Source: Acidobacteriota bacterium
GTDB taxonomy: Bacteria; Acidobacteriota; Aminicenantia; UBA2199
Assembly: GCA_021817755.1 (NCBI GenBank)
Contig: JAKAGC010000149.1
Span: 1 to 8,093, forward strand
DNA length: 8,093 nucleotides
Direction: 5' to 3'
The notes under the pieces are model-generated. The model saw nothing but the letters and a program-made list of their open reading frames with translations. It was not told the origin of the DNA and searched no databases. Below, in pieces: positions 6,747 to 8,093 of the stretch (positions are counted from its first letter, which is position 1; the number at the start of each line of letters is the position of its first letter). Both the position numbers and the translations under genes were made by a program.

Positions 6747-7442
6747 ATGACTTATAAAATAGCAATATTGGAAGATAACGAGCTAATTCGAAATATGATA
6801 AAGGTTAATCTTGAGCAGAATGGTTGGAATGTCAGTAGTTTTTCGACTGGAGAAAGCTTATTGGATGCGGCGCATGATGAACCTTTCGATTTGTTTATAT
6901 TGGATGTATTATTGCCGGGAATAACTGGGTTGGAAGTATTGAAGCAATTAAGAGCGAACCGGGTACAGGAGCAAGCGCCTATTTTGATGTTAACGGTTCA
7001 GCAGCAAATACAGAGTAAAGTAATGGCATTGAATAATGGGGCGGATGATTATCTGGTGAAACCTTTTAATATGGAAGAATTAATGGCGCGAGTCAATGCG
7101 TTGATTCGTAGGAGTTTGGGAAAGAGATCGATTCCATCGAGTCAGATAATGGTAATAAACGGGTATAAAATTAATCTGTCTACGCGGGAGTGTGAAAGTA
7201 ATAAAGGAACAATGGTATTATCGGCGAAAGAGATAAAACTACTGGAATTTTTTTCCCGGTTTCCTGGGCAATCATTGGAGCGGGCAGATATATTGGAGGA
7301 AGTGTGGGGAATGGATGTTTCGCCAACACCCAGGACTATCGATAATTTTATACTGAAGTTTCGAAAATTGTTTGAAAAAGACCCTGAGAAACCGACGCAT
7401 TTTATATCGGTGCGTAATATGGGGTATCGTTTCGAGTTATAG
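6747..7442 (+). CDS. OmpR/PhoB-family response regulator
   Basis: The 231-residue protein has an N-terminal receiver domain (about 1-122) with the acidic pocket E9-D10, phosphoacceptor D53 in FILDVLLPGITG, the switch Thr T83 and K105 in YLVKPF. A C-terminal winged-helix DNA-binding domain (about 134-231) ends in RTIDNFILKFRKLFEKDP and a wing of the form FISVRNMGYRF, as in OmpR/PhoB regulators. All receiver residues needed for phosphorylation are present. It lies 28 bases after the kinase gene, with AAGGA at 6731-6735 about 11 bases before the ATG, so the two genes form one transcript and are a cognate pair. The regulon is unknown. The palindrome upstream of the operon promoter or the divergent tldD promoter are possible targets, by position only. 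Confidence 0.95.
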   Translation: MTYKIAILEDNELIRNMIKVNLEQNGWNVSSFSTGESLLDAAHDEPFDLFILDVLLPGITGLEVLKQLRANRVQEQAPILMLTVQQQIQSKVMALNNGADDYLVKPFNMEELMARVNALIRRSLGKRSIPSSQIMVINGYKINLSTRECESNKGTMVLSAKEIKLLEFFSRFPGQSLERADILEEVWGMDVSPTPRTIDNFILKFRKLFEKDPEKPTHFISVRNMGYRFEL

Positions 7443-7454
7443 AATTACAATATA

Positions 7455-7475
7455 AGAAATTCTTTTAGAATTTTT
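7455..7475 (+). terminator. Weak A/T-rich hairpin after the response regulator, possible terminator
   Basis: AAATTCT at 7457-7463 and AGAATTT at 7467-7473 form a perfect 7-bp stem around TTT. It extends to 9 bp with a G-U and an A-T pair and ends in a short T run, 12 bases after the stop. The stem is almost entirely A-T, so its stability is doubtful. No better terminator is visible before the toxin-antitoxin promoter. Confidence 0.35.
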
Positions 7476-7602
7476 GGATATTCAAATTTTAAATTGAGAA
7501 ATAGCTGACTCTCATATGAATAACTAATTAACACCTGAAAAGTAAATAAATTGAATAAGAATTAGGGATAATATTAATTGAATGAACGCTTAATTATGAT
7601 TT

Positions 7603-7631
7603 TTGAGCTGACAGGGGAGAGAACTTATAAT
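7603..7631 (+). promoter_or_regulatory. Promoter of the antitoxin-toxin operon
   Basis: TATAAT at 7626-7631 is a perfect -10. TTGAGC at 7603-7608 keeps TTGA of the -35 with a 17-base spacer. Transcription should start near 7638, about 64 bases before the antitoxin ATG. The start site lies within the first of three ATGTA-type boxes, the usual arrangement for autorepressed toxin-antitoxin operons. Confidence 0.55.
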
Positions 7632-7634
7632 AAT

Positions 7635-7677
7635 ATGTATATAAGGATATGTACATGTTTTGGTTGCTTATGTACGT
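7635..7677. promoter_or_regulatory. Three ATGTAYRT boxes, candidate antitoxin operator
   Basis: ATGTATAT (7635-7642), ATGTACAT (7649-7656, a perfect 8-base palindrome) and ATGTACGT (7670-7677) repeat on the same strand, with starts 14 and 21 bases apart. They overlap the predicted transcription start and the early leader of the antitoxin gene. Phd/YefM antitoxins bind short palindromes at their own promoters, so autorepression is a reasonable inference; binding is not shown by sequence alone. Confidence 0.4.
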
Positions 7678-7701
7678 TTTTCTTGTAAAACAGGAGGCAT
7701 T

Positions 7702-7929
7702 ATGATTGCAGTAAATGCAACAAAGTTAAGAAATAATCTTTTTGAATATCTTGTCCTGGTGTCAAAAGGAGAATCGATCGCTATCAAACGGAATGGTAAA
7801 GAAATAGCCATGATCGTTCCTCCTAAAAGTGAAAATTGGCGTGATAGGATAAAAAATAAAATGAAACTCCTGGTATCCCCAAATGAAATCATGACGCCTA
7901 TGGATGATGTCTGGGAGAAATATATTTGA
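7702..7929 (+). CDS. Phd/YefM-family antitoxin
   Basis: This 75-residue protein has the Phd/YefM N-terminal fold: IAVNATKLRNNLFEYLVLVSKGESIAIKRNGKEIAMIVP, matching the family pattern in which a short strand is followed by the ATxLRNNxxxxL helix and a GxxIxIxRNGKxxAxIVP hairpin. This domain dimerises and binds operator DNA. The C-terminal tail, ending in TPMDDVWEKYI, is the part that would wrap and inhibit the toxin. AGGAGG at 7692-7697 lies 4 bases before the ATG and decides the start; an upstream in-frame TTG at 7660 would add 14 residues unlike the family and lacks a comparable site. The TGA overlaps the toxin start as TTGA, the common coupled layout. The antitoxin is intact, while the toxin frame beside it is interrupted, so it may now be an orphan. 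Confidence 0.88.
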   Translation: MIAVNATKLRNNLFEYLVLVSKGESIAIKRNGKEIAMIVPPKSENWRDRIKNKMKLLVSPNEIMTPMDDVWEKYI

Positions 7930-8093
7930 AAACTGAAAATTATCTTTTGAATACTCATGCATTGCTTTTTTAGTATCTTCAGCAAGAAGTATCGCCGGAA
8001 TTTATCGAGTATTTTGATTTGCAGGCAGAAAATGGAAATTTATATGTATCAACTGTTTCGATGTGGGAGATTGCATTATTAAAGAAGAAAGGA
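7926..8093 (+). pseudogene. PIN-domain (VapC-type) toxin with in-frame TAG, truncated by the window edge
   Basis: The frame starts at a TTG overlapping the antitoxin stop, with GGGAG at 7913-7917 placed 8 bases upstream. It reads MKTENYLLNTHALLF, then TAG at 7971-7973, then 40 open codons to the window end: YLQQEVSPEFIEYF, a Gly-containing turn, and GNLYVSTVSMWEIALLKKKG. The last part matches the VSxxSxWEIAxLxxKG helix of PIN-domain endoribonuclease toxins, and LLxTHALLxW is their N-terminal motif. The TAG sits where a Trp (TGG) is usual. The first metal-binding Asp (LLDTH) is Asn here (AAT). Both differences are one G-to-A change from the expected codon. TAG ends three intact genes in this window, so it is not reassigned. 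The product is expected to be dead or absent. A sequencing error at one base could explain the stop but not the Asn. Confidence 0.75.

Noticed and set aside
7971..7973. Reading the TAG in the toxin frame as a reassigned codon
   Set aside because: TAG is the natural stop of the Cys-rich protein, the FabK-like gene and the response regulator in this same window.
7668..7985. Minus-strand open frame across the antitoxin gene
   Set aside because: It is antisense to a well-supported Phd/YefM gene and shows no domain or start signal.

Overview
The window is an AT-rich bacterial segment (roughly 40% GC by eye) with ordinary gene spacing. Most genes carry Shine-Dalgarno sites (AAGGAGG, GAGGAG, AAGGA, AGGAGG), and TAG is used as a normal stop by three intact genes. 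The lineage cannot be fixed from this sequence. A 6-bladed beta-propeller protein coupled to a small Cys-rich exported protein is a pairing I associate with Bacteroidetes-, Acidobacteria- or Aminicenantes-type genomes. That assignment is low confidence.

Layout. (1) 1-1241, plus strand: the 3' part of a 6-bladed beta-propeller gene, cut by the left edge. It overlaps by 4 bases (ATGA) a 108-residue exported protein with 12 cysteines. (2) 1526-2545, plus strand: a stand-alone FabK-like FMN enzyme (enoyl-ACP reductase II / nitronate monooxygenase family). (3) 5232-2645, minus strand: a two-gene tldD-tldE (pmbA) operon joined by a TAATG overlap. It converges on the FabK-like gene across a GC-rich hairpin. 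(4) 5522-7442, plus strand: a sensor kinase followed by an OmpR/PhoB response regulator, behind a near-consensus sigma-70 promoter and divergent from tldD. (5) 7603-8093, plus strand: a toxin-antitoxin locus with a strong promoter, three ATGTA-type boxes and an intact Phd/YefM antitoxin. Its PIN/VapC-type toxin frame carries an in-frame TAG and an Asn where the first catalytic Asp is expected.

Most interesting points. The toxin looks freshly disabled, by two changes that both read as G-to-A, while its start signals and downstream frame are preserved. The FabK-like gene and tldD lack proper Shine-Dalgarno sites, and each has TAAAAT exactly 7 bases upstream of the ATG with a -35-like hexamer 17 bases further up. 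This suggests leaderless mRNAs in a genome that otherwise uses Shine-Dalgarno initiation. The propeller plus Cys-rich peptide pair has no known function that I can name and is the best candidate for an undescribed system. No tRNA, rRNA, insertion sequence or CRISPR array was seen.
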